Shown here: positions 39,958-49,423 of the stretch, one piece after another | How positions within the stretch are numbered: the stretch's first letter is position 1 | Layout: every line of letters starts with the position of its first letter | Source of the DNA: Nakazawaea peltata | Lineage: Eukaryota > Ascomycota > Pichiomycetes > Alaninales > Pachysolenaceae | Length of the DNA stretch: 64,000 nt | Reading direction: 5' to 3' | Assembly (NCBI GenBank): GCA_001599355.1 | Contig: BCGQ01000003.1 | Span: 746,468-810,467, forward strand | The notes under the pieces: generated by a model | Seen by the model: only the letters and a program-made list of their open reading frames with translations | The model's database searches: none | Told to the model about the DNA's origin: nothing | Position numbers and translations under genes: made by a program

Positions 39958-40578
39958 TCAACAACATCCACCCATTCTTCTAGTCTTAACATTAGTAACA
40001 ACCACATGGTCATCGTATTCCAAAATATTATCAAAATCTTGCATCTTTTGAATACCAAGCTCTGCAGCTCTTGCAAATACACGTTTAACCTCATCAAAGT
40101 TCTTAGCACTGACTTCAACAACATCCTTCTCAATATCATCAATGAGATCAACTAAATTGACATTATTAGTTGCAAATTCTCTTGCTTGTCTTAAAGATAT
40201 CTGTCTCTCATCACCCAGTTTATCAAATTTATTCCCAACTATCAAGATCCCAGGTTTTTGCACATGACATTGATCTAAGAAATCTTCTATCCACTTATTC
40301 AAATGTTGGAAACTCTCCAGTTGTGTTATATCATAAACTAAGATCAGTACATCCGATCCTCTATAGAATGTTCTACTAAGAGAATTGAACCTTTCTTGTC
40401 CTGCAGTATCCCAAATTTGTAGCACTGTATCGTCGATAGTTGTCGTAAGGTAATCTCCACCTATTGTCGCTCTATATGCACTTGAGAAGACATGATGTAT
40501 GAATTGTGATCGTAAAGAAGTCTTTCCCACAGAGGCATCTCCTAGTATTATTACCTTTAAGTTTCTTGAGGAAGACAT
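39958..40578 (-). CDS. Rab7-like small GTPase (Ypt7 family, divergent)
   Basis: A 206-residue Rab with P-loop GDASVGKT (13-20), switch II WDTAGQERFNSL (56-67), NKFD (116-119), a VSAKN G5 motif and a C-terminal Cys-Cys for geranylgeranylation. LKVIILGD, ATIGGDYLT and FYRGSDV resemble Ypt7/Rab7, the vacuolar fusion Rab, but the beta2-beta3 hairpin is shortened, SLGVAFYRGAD is changed to SLSRTFYRGSD, and the tail is GGCC rather than CSC. It may be the only Ypt7 or a diverged second copy; I cannot tell which. Confidence 0.87.
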   Translation of the reverse strand: MSSSRNLKVIILGDASVGKTSLRSQFIHHVFSSAYRATIGGDYLTTTIDDTVLQIWDTAGQERFNSLSRTFYRGSDVLILVYDITQLESFQHLNKWIEDFLDQCHVQKPGILIVGNKFDKLGDERQISLRQAREFATNNVNLVDLIDDIEKDVVEVSAKNFDEVKRVFARAAELGIQKMQDFDNILEYDDHVVVTNVKTRRMGGCC

Positions 40579-40897
40579 GGGGATGGTGTAGTGTACTGGG
40601 TTATCTTAGCTGTAAATGCCTTGATCTGTGTCGTCTCTAATTACCGTTTTTGGGTATCCCTGGTTCTGATTCTCTCACTCTCTGACACTCTCTCCCGCTT
40701 TCCCTCTCACTCTGCTCACTCTGCTCACTCTCCCCTCCAGACCAAACAGACAAACAATTTCTCCCACCACACCGCGCACTCACACAAAATCCCCGAAAAA
40801 GAAACATCATCGAAACAACAAAAAATAAACGCTGAAACGAGGAGCAATCTAATAGGGGAGTTAGTTGAACAGGAGTAGATACCAAGTATTGGACAAG
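40579..40897. other. Divergent Rab/YKT6 promoter
   Basis: 319 bp between the two start codons, with CT-rich (40660-40740) and A-rich blocks. No gene was seen. Confidence 0.6.
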
Positions 40898-41631
40898 ATG
40901 AAGATTTATTACATTGGAGTGTTGAGAAACAAGGCCGGATCTCCAACTTTGGAGTTGAGTTCCGCTAAAGATCTTTCTAGTTTCAGTTTCTTTGAGCGTA
41001 CAAGGTAAGTCTGATAGGCGAAGATAGGGAGGCAAGTGAAGTGGGACGCGGCAAGAGCCAAAGACCTCACGACAGAAACTTGCCACTCAGCTAGTTCTCT
41101 ACCATCACTATATATACTAACCGATGCAGTGTTAATCAATTCATGAAATTCTTTGCTGAGACTATTGCCGGCCGTACTGAGCCAGGCCAAAGACAAAGTG
41201 TCGAAGAAGGCCAATCTTATGTTGGTCACGCCTACGCCAGACAAGAAGGTATCGCTGCATTCATCATCACAGATAAGGAGTACCCCCTGAGACCAGCTCA
41301 TTCGTTGTTGAACAAAATTTTGGAGGAATACTTATCATTGCACCCTCCTCTGGACTGGCTTAACGTAGAACTGACTAGCAGCACTTTGGAATTCCGTGAT
41401 TTGGATCTGTACTTATCTAAGTATCAAGACCCTGGACAACTGGACTCTATTATGAAGGTTCAAAAGGAATTGGATGATACAAAGATTGTTTTACATAAGA
41501 CCATCGAAAGTGTCTTACAAAGAGGTGAGAAATTAGATACACTTGTTGATAAATCTGAACTGTTAAGTAGTAGTTCCAAGATGTTTTACAAGCAAGCTAA
41601 GAAGACCAACTCATGTTGTGTTATTCTGTAA
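40898..41631 (+). CDS. YKT6: Ykt6, longin R-SNARE (one intron)
   Basis: Essential prenylated R-SNARE for ER-Golgi, vacuole and autophagosome fusion. Exons are 40898..41004 and 41130..41631, giving 202 residues (yeast 200). The splice joins ...FFERTS to [11 protein letters not shown], as in yeast FFERSSVGQFMTFFAET. The 125-nt intron has donor GTAAGT, TACTAAC at 41115-41121 and CAG 8 nt later. The longin domain is followed by a SNARE motif ([37 protein letters not shown]) with the central Arg at the zero layer. The C-terminus CCVIL gives a palmitoylatable Cys plus a CaaX box ending in Leu. Confidence 0.97.
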
Positions 41632-41696
41632 GTAATTTAATTCTATACTTTTATAATATCAAGTCTTTATTAGAAATAAATAAATAAATAAATAAG

Positions 41697-43208
41697 TTAA
41701 AGTTTGGATCTGAACTGTGGAGTGTACATTCTTTCGTACAGTCTACTGAATAAATAATCTTCAGGGACGTATCTACCGTTCTCGAGTCCCTTCAGATCCA
41801 CGAAGGACAGATCTAAATCTTCGATCTTTGTTGCACCAATCAACCTCATATTCATCTCCAACTCATCTCTCAAAATATCAAACAGCTTCTCTACACCATC
41901 TTGACCATAAGTACTCATCAGATATAAGAAAGGTCTTCCAATTCCTACACCCTTTGCACCAAGACATAACAGTTTCATAATATCTGTTGCACGTCTAACA
42001 CCTCCATCTACATATACTTCGAAATCTGGAGTTTTCAAGCCACGCTTTTCCAATTCTGGCATAACTTCCAGTAATACTTCAATTCCGGATCTGGCAAATT
42101 CCAATTGTCTACCACCATGATTGGACAATACGATTCCTTGAACTTTTAATTCCAGCAGTTTGACCAGATCTTCCCAACGTTGCACTCCCTTCAATATAAT
42201 AGGCATTTTAGTGATTTGTTGGAACCAAGGAATATCATCCCAATTTAATGAGGTGTCAATGAAAGAAGATATAGCTCTCAGAGCACCTTGATTTCTATCA
42301 ACTTTTTTCAGTTCTTGACTATTAGTCTTTTGTACATTAGATTCTGTCAGTTCAAATTTGGATCTCATATCTTTCTCACGTCTTCCTAACAGAGGCAGAT
42401 CAACAGTAATAAATAAACCTTTAATACCCCTCTTTTCAGCATGTTGGACAATTTTACGGGTCACTTCTCTATCAGCATTTACATACAACTGCATCCATTG
42501 GGTTTGAGAATCAGTACTCAGATCCACAATCTCATCAAAAGAAAATGAAGCCAATGTTGGAATCATCTGAATAACATCACTAGTAGAACATGCTCTAGTT
42601 AACACTTTTTCACCATCTGGATGACCCAATTTACCCAACAGAGTCAGAGTTACATAGAATGGTAAGCTGGTCTTAGTGCCTAACATAGTGGTACTTAAAT
42701 CAATTTTGGACACATTAACTAAAATTTTAGGTTTGAAGAATATCCTTTGGAACAGTAAATGATTCTCTCTTAAAGTGATCTCATCGTCAGCCGCACTACT
42801 ATAATAAGCCCAAGCACCTTTTGGCATTGTATCTTTCAGGACCATTTCGAAATCAAATAAGTTGAAAATTTGATCCAAACCTGGTTTCAAAGTGCTCAAT
42901 TCCTTCCGGTCCTTATCTTCTTCACTTAAGAGCTCATCATCAACAGCGGCATCAGCAGCAGGAGCAGCATCGGAGTCGGCGGATTCCAATTCACCAAGAT
43001 GTTTTTCTGGTGCAAGATGATTAACTATATCTTTCGGATGGATATTATCAAACAGTCTTGTGGCATCTTTACCAGCATACTTCAATATAATCAGTTTCCC
43101 ACCAGGATGATCATCTAAGAAATCAGTCACGTCATAAACTTTATTATGAATAATGATCCAGCAATCATCCTCTTTATTATGAGATTGCAATTCTTGGATG
43201 GAGACCAT
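41697..43208 (-). CDS. CYB2: L-lactate dehydrogenase (cytochrome b2-type flavohaem enzyme)
   Basis: Oxidises L-lactate to pyruvate. 503 residues: cytochrome b5 domain (1-75; haem ligands His34 in HPGG and His57, 23 residues apart as in Cyb2) and the FMN-dependent dehydrogenase domain (about 115-490), with catalytic SNHGGRQ and GGVRRATDIMK. Unlike S. cerevisiae Cyb2 (591), it has no presequence: the b5 domain begins at residue 4, so intermembrane-space targeting is not evident. It has 22 CTG codons, most at positions where the family has Ala: 41883, 41919, 41970, 42069, 42153, 42156, 42165, 42396, 42519, 42639 and 42645 (first bases on the plus strand) are the clearest. It is the best code diagnostic in the window. 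Confidence 0.95.
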   Translation of the reverse strand: MVSIQELQSHNKEDDCWIIIHNKVYDVTDFLDDHPGGKLIILKYAGKDATRLFDNIHPKDIVNHLAPEKHLGELESADSDAAPAADAAVDDELLSEEDKDRKELSTLKPGLDQIFNLFDFEMVLKDTMPKGAWAYYSSAADDEITLRENHLLFQRIFFKPKILVNVSKIDLSTTMLGTKTSLPFYVTLTLLGKLGHPDGEKVLTRACSTSDVIQMIPTLASFSFDEIVDLSTDSQTQWMQLYVNADREVTRKIVQHAEKRGIKGLFITVDLPLLGRREKDMRSKFELTESNVQKTNSQELKKVDRNQGALRAISSFIDTSLNWDDIPWFQQITKMPIILKGVQRWEDLVKLLELKVQGIVLSNHGGRQLEFARSGIEVLLEVMPELEKRGLKTPDFEVYVDGGVRRATDIMKLLCLGAKGVGIGRPFLYLMSTYGQDGVEKLFDILRDELEMNMRLIGATKIEDLDLSFVDLKGLENGRYVPEDYLFSRLYERMYTPQFRSKL

Positions 43209-43808
43209 GATCGATGTTAGTGACTCGCTCTTATTCCGTATAGTATTGCCCTAATTGTTGTGTACCTGTTGCCTGCCCCTCCCTTTATATACCGTCAGCA
43301 ATTTTCGCATTCCCCACATTAACTAGGCTTATCCCTTCAAGCGTAGGAAAAAAATCCTTACTAAAGATTGATCGGCTATTGGCTACTAAATCGGAAGGGG
43401 AAAGATGAGACTACTGGAGGGAGGGGATAGCAGAAATTGAGGAGAGGAAATGCGGGAGAGATGCATAGATAATCTGAAGATCAATTCGGCAAGAAGTTGA
43501 GAAAGAACCGAGTGGTGACGACTAGATCTCGATGTGCTACTTACACCCAGTCACCCCCCTCAGCACTCCTTAGTTATTATGTGCTACTTAACTGCGCAAC
43601 CCCCACTACTCACTCACTACTCACTACTCACTACTACTCCTAACTAGCGCAGCACATTTACCCATACTAAAAACCTAAGCCCCTGAGAGACAACATAATT
43701 CACAATAAATTAACTTTAAGGGGTCAAAATTATAGGAATAAATTATAAATTATAACTATATATAGCAGGAAGTAATTTTAGTTTGCATATTTTTTGTTAT
43801 TGAGAAAT
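43209..43808. other. Intergenic, CYB2 promoter
   Basis: 600 bp. A 12-bp direct repeat ATGTGCTACTTA occurs at 43532-43543 and 43579-43590, followed by a CACTACT-type microsatellite (about 43612-43640). No gene was seen. Confidence 0.6.
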
Positions 43809-44963
43809 CTAATCATCATCCTCACTATCACTTCTAACATCATCAGCTCCACTACCGGTAACTACTCTATAAAACACTTTGAGGATCAAATATAACCAAA
43901 CAATAGTAACAATTTGTAACAGAAGCAACAAAAGTAAGAACAAATTGATCGTTTGGTCAGTATAGCATCTCTTCAAAACATGCAGTCCTATTGACGAACA
44001 GTCTGCGTTCATCAATCCTTTAGCCTTCGTAGCCGCATGCCAGAATAAATAGTTGTAAAAACCATGTCTAAAGACTATCCACACAATAAGGAAAAAGAGG
44101 AAAGTCAAATCACATAATAAAGTGAATCCACAATATTTGAGCATCTTGGCTGCCGAGAGGAAAATGTCGACAAAGTCCATGATCACCAAGATCACATGAC
44201 CTATATGAGTGAAATAGTAGTAATAAGATCCAAAAACCAATGAAACTGTGATAATATGGTGTAAAAACATTTGCAGGTAGTCCTTACGTTTCTCTTCGAT
44301 GTTCAATACGAAGATTTGTTGGATCCAACAAGCCAGTTGAATCAAATAATACAGCTTCAAGTATTTTGACATCTTGTCATGAGGCCAATTTAAGTATAAC
44401 AGATCACAATTTAAGTAATACTCACTTTGCGAGTATAAATAGTATCCAAAAATGAACGATGTTGTGTAATAAAAGACAGACCAACCTTGCTCTTTGAACC
44501 TCTGAACCAGTTTAACGTTGGTAATTTTATAAACATTTTGTGCAATTGGACCTAAGATCCAGTCCATCAAGAACGAACGGATGAAGGTCAAGATGATCAC
44601 CCAGCAAAAGACAAAGTAACCATCTTCGATACCTATGTCATAATATTGGGTGCCAGGATATCTATATTGTAATTCAACAAATTTGGATGTCCATTTCTTC
44701 GTTGAATCGCCAGGATTAACGAGATGAAGAATCAGTAGAAGCGATAACATGGAGATAGAGAGATATACTTGGTTTCTCTCCAACAATTCTAAAAAGGTCG
44801 GCTTCTTGACATGTTTATGCTTTGTCACTTTGGTGGTTGTTGTAGTATATGAAGTTCCTGACTTTTCATTGTCTTCCACCGGACTCAGAGTAGATGATCT
44901 ATTCACTAAGGACAGGCGGTCAGATCCGCTTCCATCGCTACTTGTCGTGGTCGATAAGGCCAT
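43809..44963 (-). CDS. LAG1: Ceramide synthase catalytic subunit (Lag1/Lac1)
   Basis: ER sphinganine N-acyltransferase of 384 residues with a TLC domain and about seven to eight helices. The Lag1 motif is intact: FLHHIITVSLVFGSYYYYFTH with the paired catalytic His, then VILVIMDFVDIFLSAAKMLKY. KPTFLELLERNQVYLS at the N-terminus and an acidic C-terminus (SDSEDDD, a likely CK2-phosphorylated tail) are both familiar in yeast Lag1 and Lac1. I cannot decide between these paralogues. Two A/T elements (45114 and 45162) lie 150-215 bp upstream. Confidence 0.94.
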   Translation of the reverse strand: MALSTTTSSDGSGSDRLSLVNRSSTLSPVEDNEKSGTSYTTTTTKVTKHKHVKKPTFLELLERNQVYLSISMLSLLLILHLVNPGDSTKKWTSKFVELQYRYPGTQYYDIGIEDGYFVFCWVIILTFIRSFLMDWILGPIAQNVYKITNVKLVQRFKEQGWSVFYYTTSFIFGYYLYSQSEYYLNCDLLYLNWPHDKMSKYLKLYYLIQLACWIQQIFVLNIEEKRKDYLQMFLHHIITVSLVFGSYYYYFTHIGHVILVIMDFVDIFLSAAKMLKYCGFTLLCDLTFLFFLIVWIVFRHGFYNYLFWHAATKAKGLMNADCSSIGLHVLKRCYTDQTINLFLLLLLLLQIVTIVWLYLILKVFYRVVTGSGADDVRSDSEDDD

Positions 44964-45681
44964 TCTATGTCAAGCCAACAAGGAGTGATATGCAAAATAT
45001 ATTAAAACGAGCGCCTGCGTCCTCCTCTGTTCAGAGCTATCGATAAAACAGTCTCTATCTCAATCACTAAATCGACAAAACCGTCTCACTTTTAAAAAAC
45101 AAGTCCACTTCCATACAAAATTTTTTCCCTTCGTTGTCCTCCTTGTGGGTTTGTTGTGGAAGGGGAAAATTTTTTCCTGTTTAGGGGAGTCCCTGGGGGA
45201 GATCTAGAGGGGAGGATAAAGAGATAAGCGAAGGTAGGAGAGACTAAGCGAGAAAACAGACTATGGTCCGGGTGACAGGGATTGATAGGAGAAGTCTATG
45301 ACTTTTTAGGATAACTTCACCTTTTTGCACTCTTGAAATCCATCTGTTTCTTCACCGATTTTTAAATAAATAGAGAGATGATCTGTCTTTTTGCATGCGC
45401 TACGCGTGCCAAATTAGGTTAGGCGTAAATTAGATAAGATAATTAGGCGATTAAGGGGGGTGTAAGATGGGGTGAGGGGATCTTGATGGCATCCAGTCGG
45501 ATATTATTCGATCACAAATACATAAATTCATTTCTGATCCAAATACTTCAACACCATCCATACATATCTCTACAGCTTCTACATACCACGGTACTTAGTA
45601 GAAAACTCTAATAATATGCTCATTGAAAACGTTATATGCTAAATTTAGGTGCTCTAAACAGTCGTGTACATTGACTCAAAT
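44964..45681. other. Intergenic, LAG1 promoter
   Basis: 718 bp. It contains ACAAAATTTTTTCCC (45114-45130) and GGGGAAAATTTTTTCC (45162-45177). The remainder covers the SSN8 3' side. No gene was seen. Confidence 0.6.
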
Positions 45682-46563
45682 TCATAGTCCACTTCTACCT
45701 AACGAGACCAATAGCTGATGGAGGTTCTTCTTTATGTAATGTTCATCATAAGATTCCCAATATTCATATAAACTCAACATATCTTGTGTTGACTCTATCA
45801 CTTCGTCGATATCCACATTAGAAACCGCTAGGAACCTTACTAATGCATCTAATCTCTGTTCATAAGACCTCTGTTTAGGTGATTTTTGATCAGCTTTGAG
45901 GCTCACTGTAAGATAAACAGCCATGACTGCTGAGATATGAGGCGGATATAATAATGGAATATCAGTTATGTAAGAGTCATTCAAAATGGACCAACACATC
46001 TGAGCTTCATCTTCAGAAAGTGTCATTTTCAGGTCACTCATTTCCGATTCAAACACAGAGAGCAACTGCGATAACAGTCGGTAAGGATGATGGACAATAA
46101 GATAAGAGTTAAGTTCCTCGATCAAGTAAAACTCCAACTCTGCTACTTTCGTAAGATCATTAGAAATGTACTCAGGCCAGATATTCCGACTCTCACTCAA
46201 TATATTTCTGATATGCTGAGGGTATTCTTCAATCTTCGATGCAACATAAATCAGTGTGGTGACTAATAAGTAGAGGTTAATCTCTTTAACACTTACCTCT
46301 GTAAGGAATCGAGACACAAACACTTCCAGGGTCAGCAAGATTACTTGACGAAAACAAAGTCGTCTACCCAACTTGAGGATCAAATTGTGGATATAAATCC
46401 TCAAATTCACATCATATTTGATGGGGCTTTGTAAGAGAGAGCTGTTTTCTCCAGTAAAAAGCTTACTCTCTAGCAGTAGGAGGTCTTGTCTCTTACGGAT
46501 CAATTGGTTCCTTTCAAATTGCCATTGAGATCGCTGTGACGAGTTCCAATAATTCGCGCTCAT
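45682..46563 (-). CDS. SSN8: Cyclin C (Ssn8/Srb11), Mediator kinase module
   Basis: A 293-residue cyclin that pairs with the Cdk8-type kinase (Ssn3) to repress or tune RNA polymerase II genes. I start at the ATG giving MSANYWNSSQRSQW (46561-46563), which matches yeast MSGSFWTSTQRHHW; the frame opens 21 codons earlier only with TTG. The cyclin box contains KLGRRLCFRQVILLTLEVFVSRFL, VKEINLYLLVTTLIYVASKIEEYPQHIR and the conserved LEFYLIEELNSYLIVHHPYR. The LYPPHISAVMAVYLT segment and C-terminal helix are also cyclin C-like. Confidence 0.93.
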   Translation of the reverse strand: MSANYWNSSQRSQWQFERNQLIRKRQDLLLLESKLFTGENSSLLQSPIKYDVNLRIYIHNLILKLGRRLCFRQVILLTLEVFVSRFLTEVSVKEINLYLLVTTLIYVASKIEEYPQHIRNILSESRNIWPEYISNDLTKVAELEFYLIEELNSYLIVHHPYRLLSQLLSVFESEMSDLKMTLSEDEAQMCWSILNDSYITDIPLLYPPHISAVMAVYLTVSLKADQKSPKQRSYEQRLDALVRFLAVSNVDIDEVIESTQDMLSLYEYWESYDEHYIKKNLHQLLVSLGRSGL

Positions 46564-47683
46564 TCTGGTTCCATCACCTTTCAGATCTTCTAACTGATTC
46601 TCCTCAACACTGGACCCTCCCAACAATAACCTTCTACATTGTGTGACATGTCCCCACAGTTTCTGGTGAAATACACACGACCATTTCCCTCTCTACACGA
46701 AAATTTTTCCTATAAAAACCCGAAAATTTTTTCCTCCTTTTATAAATTTATTCTTTAGCGCTCTTGGACTGAAGAATTGCAACCGAAGTTTACTTCAACT
46801 TGAAGCTTGCAAAAGGACTGCTCTTAGTTAGTCAGTAATGCTTTAGGGAAAGTCTCCGGCCACATAAGATGGAAACGTCTTGTCTGTTAAATGTACAACA
46901 GATATAGTTGTTTTTGTGAGATGAGAAGGAAGTGGTGTTCGGGTTGTTTTTGAGATATTGAGTGTTGTGATTTTGGTGATTAGAGATCTATATGGAAATG
47001 GTACTCCTATTGAGTTTTATGCCTCGTGCTGCTATATTTCATATATGACTCTTTTTGTTATGATCTCAGCTTATAACTTGACGTTTCAAGGCTTCCTATC
47101 CATTACTTCTGTTTTACTTAGGCGCTATAAACGTGATATCAAAGGTGTAATCCTTTTTATTCGGCAATGGATCTTATTAACAGATCTAAACAATAGTTAT
47201 TGCAATTGAATGGAATCATTCCATTCAACCCAATGGAGCTTACTTCAGTCCAAGAACGTTCACCTATTAACAAAAGCTGGATCTTATCACTGTGTGGTGG
47301 TTACTGTGTTGCAATCTCGCAGTGATGAAGATGAGTATGGTCAAATATACCCAGCTTCACTTTAGCAAACATCTAGTATCAGAAAGAGTTCTTTCTCTTA
47401 ACCCTTAACTATGGTCATTATTTCCATTTTTCATTCATATGATGAAATACCAAAGCAACATAGAGTCAAGCTCAGAGGCAAAAAGACCGAGGACGAGAAT
47501 TGCATTTTATTTTCTGACCCAATGAAATGGATTTTGATTATAATTGAAGGTTTTGACTACATGTCTACATCTCTTAATCTAAAGCAGTATCAATTAACCC
47601 AATAAATAAAGTAATAAACTCCATATAAAATAACAAAAGAAAGAACTAAAATAAATAAACTAATGAAGACAAACATTATTTCA
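46564..47683. other. AT-rich 1.1-kb intergenic region with perfect palindrome
   Basis: It contains two A/T promoter elements for SSN8 (46698-46710, 46721-46735) and a 23-nt palindrome at 47206-47228. The middle (46950-47640) is AT-rich with short frames lacking homology. An eroded insertion cannot be excluded but no terminal repeats were found. Confidence 0.55.
47206..47228. repeat. Perfect 11-bp inverted repeat with 1-nt centre
   Basis: Arms TTGAATGGAAT and ATTCCATTCAA around a single C. It lies about 450 bp downstream of the ICE2 stop in an otherwise featureless AT-rich gap. Confidence 0.95.
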
Positions 47684-49423
47684 TTAATTCAAAACCAATT
47701 CGACAGCGTAAAGTATTAAAAAGACAAAAACATTAACCCAGTGCCAAAATTGCCAGATATGAACACCATCATCGAGGATATCTTTCAACAACCAGTTGAT
47801 CATTGGGATATCATCGATTTTGTTGTTGTATTGGATCATCAAGTTGGTGTAGACAGTAATAATAATACATGGTGAACACAAGTAGATGAGCTTTGTTGTT
47901 CTGGAGTATTGTTGATCTGACGATCCACTCCAGAAAGCCGATCCTGATTGAACAGATGACAAGGGGGATGGAGGTGTTACAAGTAAATCATCTGACCTTG
48001 AGTCTCCATCGTATGACGAGTTTGACGATGAGGCTGACATTGTATTGATCTGAGGTATCGACTCATCTAATTCTTTTAAGGACAGAATAGATGAATGAGA
48101 CGACGAATTAGGCATCATTGACGTCGATCTGTTCAGCAATGGAGACAATTTTGGTGATGATTGCAGGGTTTGACCTGGAGTCCTGCTAGGTGATGGTTGA
48201 GATGATTGGGATAACGGTTGTAAAATTGGGATAATCTTTGTCAGAGCAAAGAAAACTCCAATTCTATAACATAAATTCAATAAAATTGGTAAGGTCAAGT
48301 TGATAACCAGAAGTTTCAAGAAATCCCATAATGTTTGGAACGAACTTGGGAAATTTCTGGTGACAAATTTCAACGTCAATTCATACAAATGAATTATTTG
48401 AAGTGAAGTTAAATCTTCTCCATTCTGATATTTCAGCAAGATCAAAGATCTGATCTTGTTTAAATGATTGTCTTTATTCATAAGGAACCAGTTCTTGTGT
48501 TTCAGTTGTTCGTTAATTCTGTATAATTCATCCAGCATGAATTTCAATAACTCTTGGAAGTTGTTATAATTAAGTTCTGACAATTCTGGGAAGATCTCAT
48601 AGATTGACTTGACAGTATAAGCAAAGATCAAGGAGCATTCGATTGTAGTAGCCTTTGATGTGGTTAAACCAAACAGTGTTACAAAGAAAGTGAAAGTCAA
48701 AATAGAACCCAATAACGACAGAGATATCAACCCAATATTGGTCAAACTGATTGGAGACACATAAATCTTGAAAAGGAAGAAGGTCAGCATTGTAATGATG
48801 ACACCACTGGACAAGAGACTAACGATTGACCAAGTCTCAGACTTGTTTCTCGTTAACCATTTGGAAGTCTGACCCACAGATTGGATTAATAAAAGAGTAC
48901 AGAACCCTTCCAAAATAGTGAACATTGGGGTAGCATTAATTAAGAAGAATCTCCATGTGCTGATCACGTAATCCCACCATACTCTACTAATCATAACAGC
49001 GATCTTGCTCTCCCCTTCAAATTCATAAGTATGCGTATAATCCGAGTCACTGAAAATGGAAATGTATAAAAACAAAAGGCTCGGGAGTAAAAGATGTTGA
49101 GAATAATACAAAAATGACGAGACTCCTCTATTGAATTTGGCCACTCTCAACGTGGTTAAGATGAAATATAACAGTAACACAGTCAATGTGAAACTTAAGC
49201 CACAATTAATACCACCCAATTCAAACAGAAGAGGGATAGTCAATATGATCAAAATCAAATATACCAGAGCCATTATGATTCTGAATATTTGTATGAGGTT
49301 TGTTTTCGAGTTTGTATTATTGGGGAGTCCCGCCGTTGGACTATGTGTTGAAGGCGACAGCGGCACCAAGTGCCCGCCATTTAGAGACGATCTCGATGAG
49401 TATTTGCGGATCGTCGTAGTCAT
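47684..49423 (-). CDS. ICE2: Ice2, ER multispanning membrane protein
   Basis: ER protein of 579 residues from the ATG at 49421-49423 (a 20-codon longer frame opens with GTG). Yeast Ice2 (491) supports cortical ER structure and inheritance and couples lipid-droplet breakdown to membrane growth. Matches include ELGGINCGLSFTLTVLLLYFILTTL, YYSQHLLLPSLLFLY, TWRFFLINATPMFTILEGFCTLL and the ending FWHWVNVFVFLILYAVEL. About nine to ten membrane helices. The expansion over yeast is a Ser/Pro-rich cytosolic loop (about 425-520) just before the last helices, the region reported to act on lipid droplets. Confidence 0.93.
   Translation of the reverse strand: MTTTIRKYSSRSSLNGGHLVPLSPSTHSPTAGLPNNTNSKTNLIQIFRIIMALVYLILIILTIPLLFELGGINCGLSFTLTVLLLYFILTTLRVAKFNRGVSSFLYYSQHLLLPSLLFLYISIFSDSDYTHTYEFEGESKIAVMISRVWWDYVISTWRFFLINATPMFTILEGFCTLLLIQSVGQTSKWLTRNKSETWSIVSLLSSGVIITMLTFFLFKIYVSPISLTNIGLISLSLLGSILTFTFFVTLFGLTTSKATTIECSLIFAYTVKSIYEIFPELSELNYNNFQELLKFMLDELYRINEQLKHKNWFLMNKDNHLNKIRSLILLKYQNGEDLTSLQIIHLYELTLKFVTRNFPSSFQTLWDFLKLLVINLTLPILLNLCYRIGVFFALTKIIPILQPLSQSSQPSPSRTPGQTLQSSPKLSPLLNRSTSMMPNSSSHSSILSLKELDESIPQINTMSASSSNSSYDGDSRSDDLLVTPPSPLSSVQSGSAFWSGSSDQQYSRTTKLIYLCSPCIIITVYTNLMIQYNNKIDDIPMINWLLKDILDDGVHIWQFWHWVNVFVFLILYAVELVLN

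Noticed and set aside
41697-43208. CUG-Ser (Candida-type) code
   Set aside because: Serine fits some sites, but EDxVKxxE, KxLCLGAKG, FLYxMS and VTxTxLGK are Ala in the family; Ala explains all of them better.
46958-47209. Short frames in the 46.6-47.7 kb gap, possibly an eroded LTR
   Set aside because: No terminal repeats, target duplication or family motif visible; frames lack homology.
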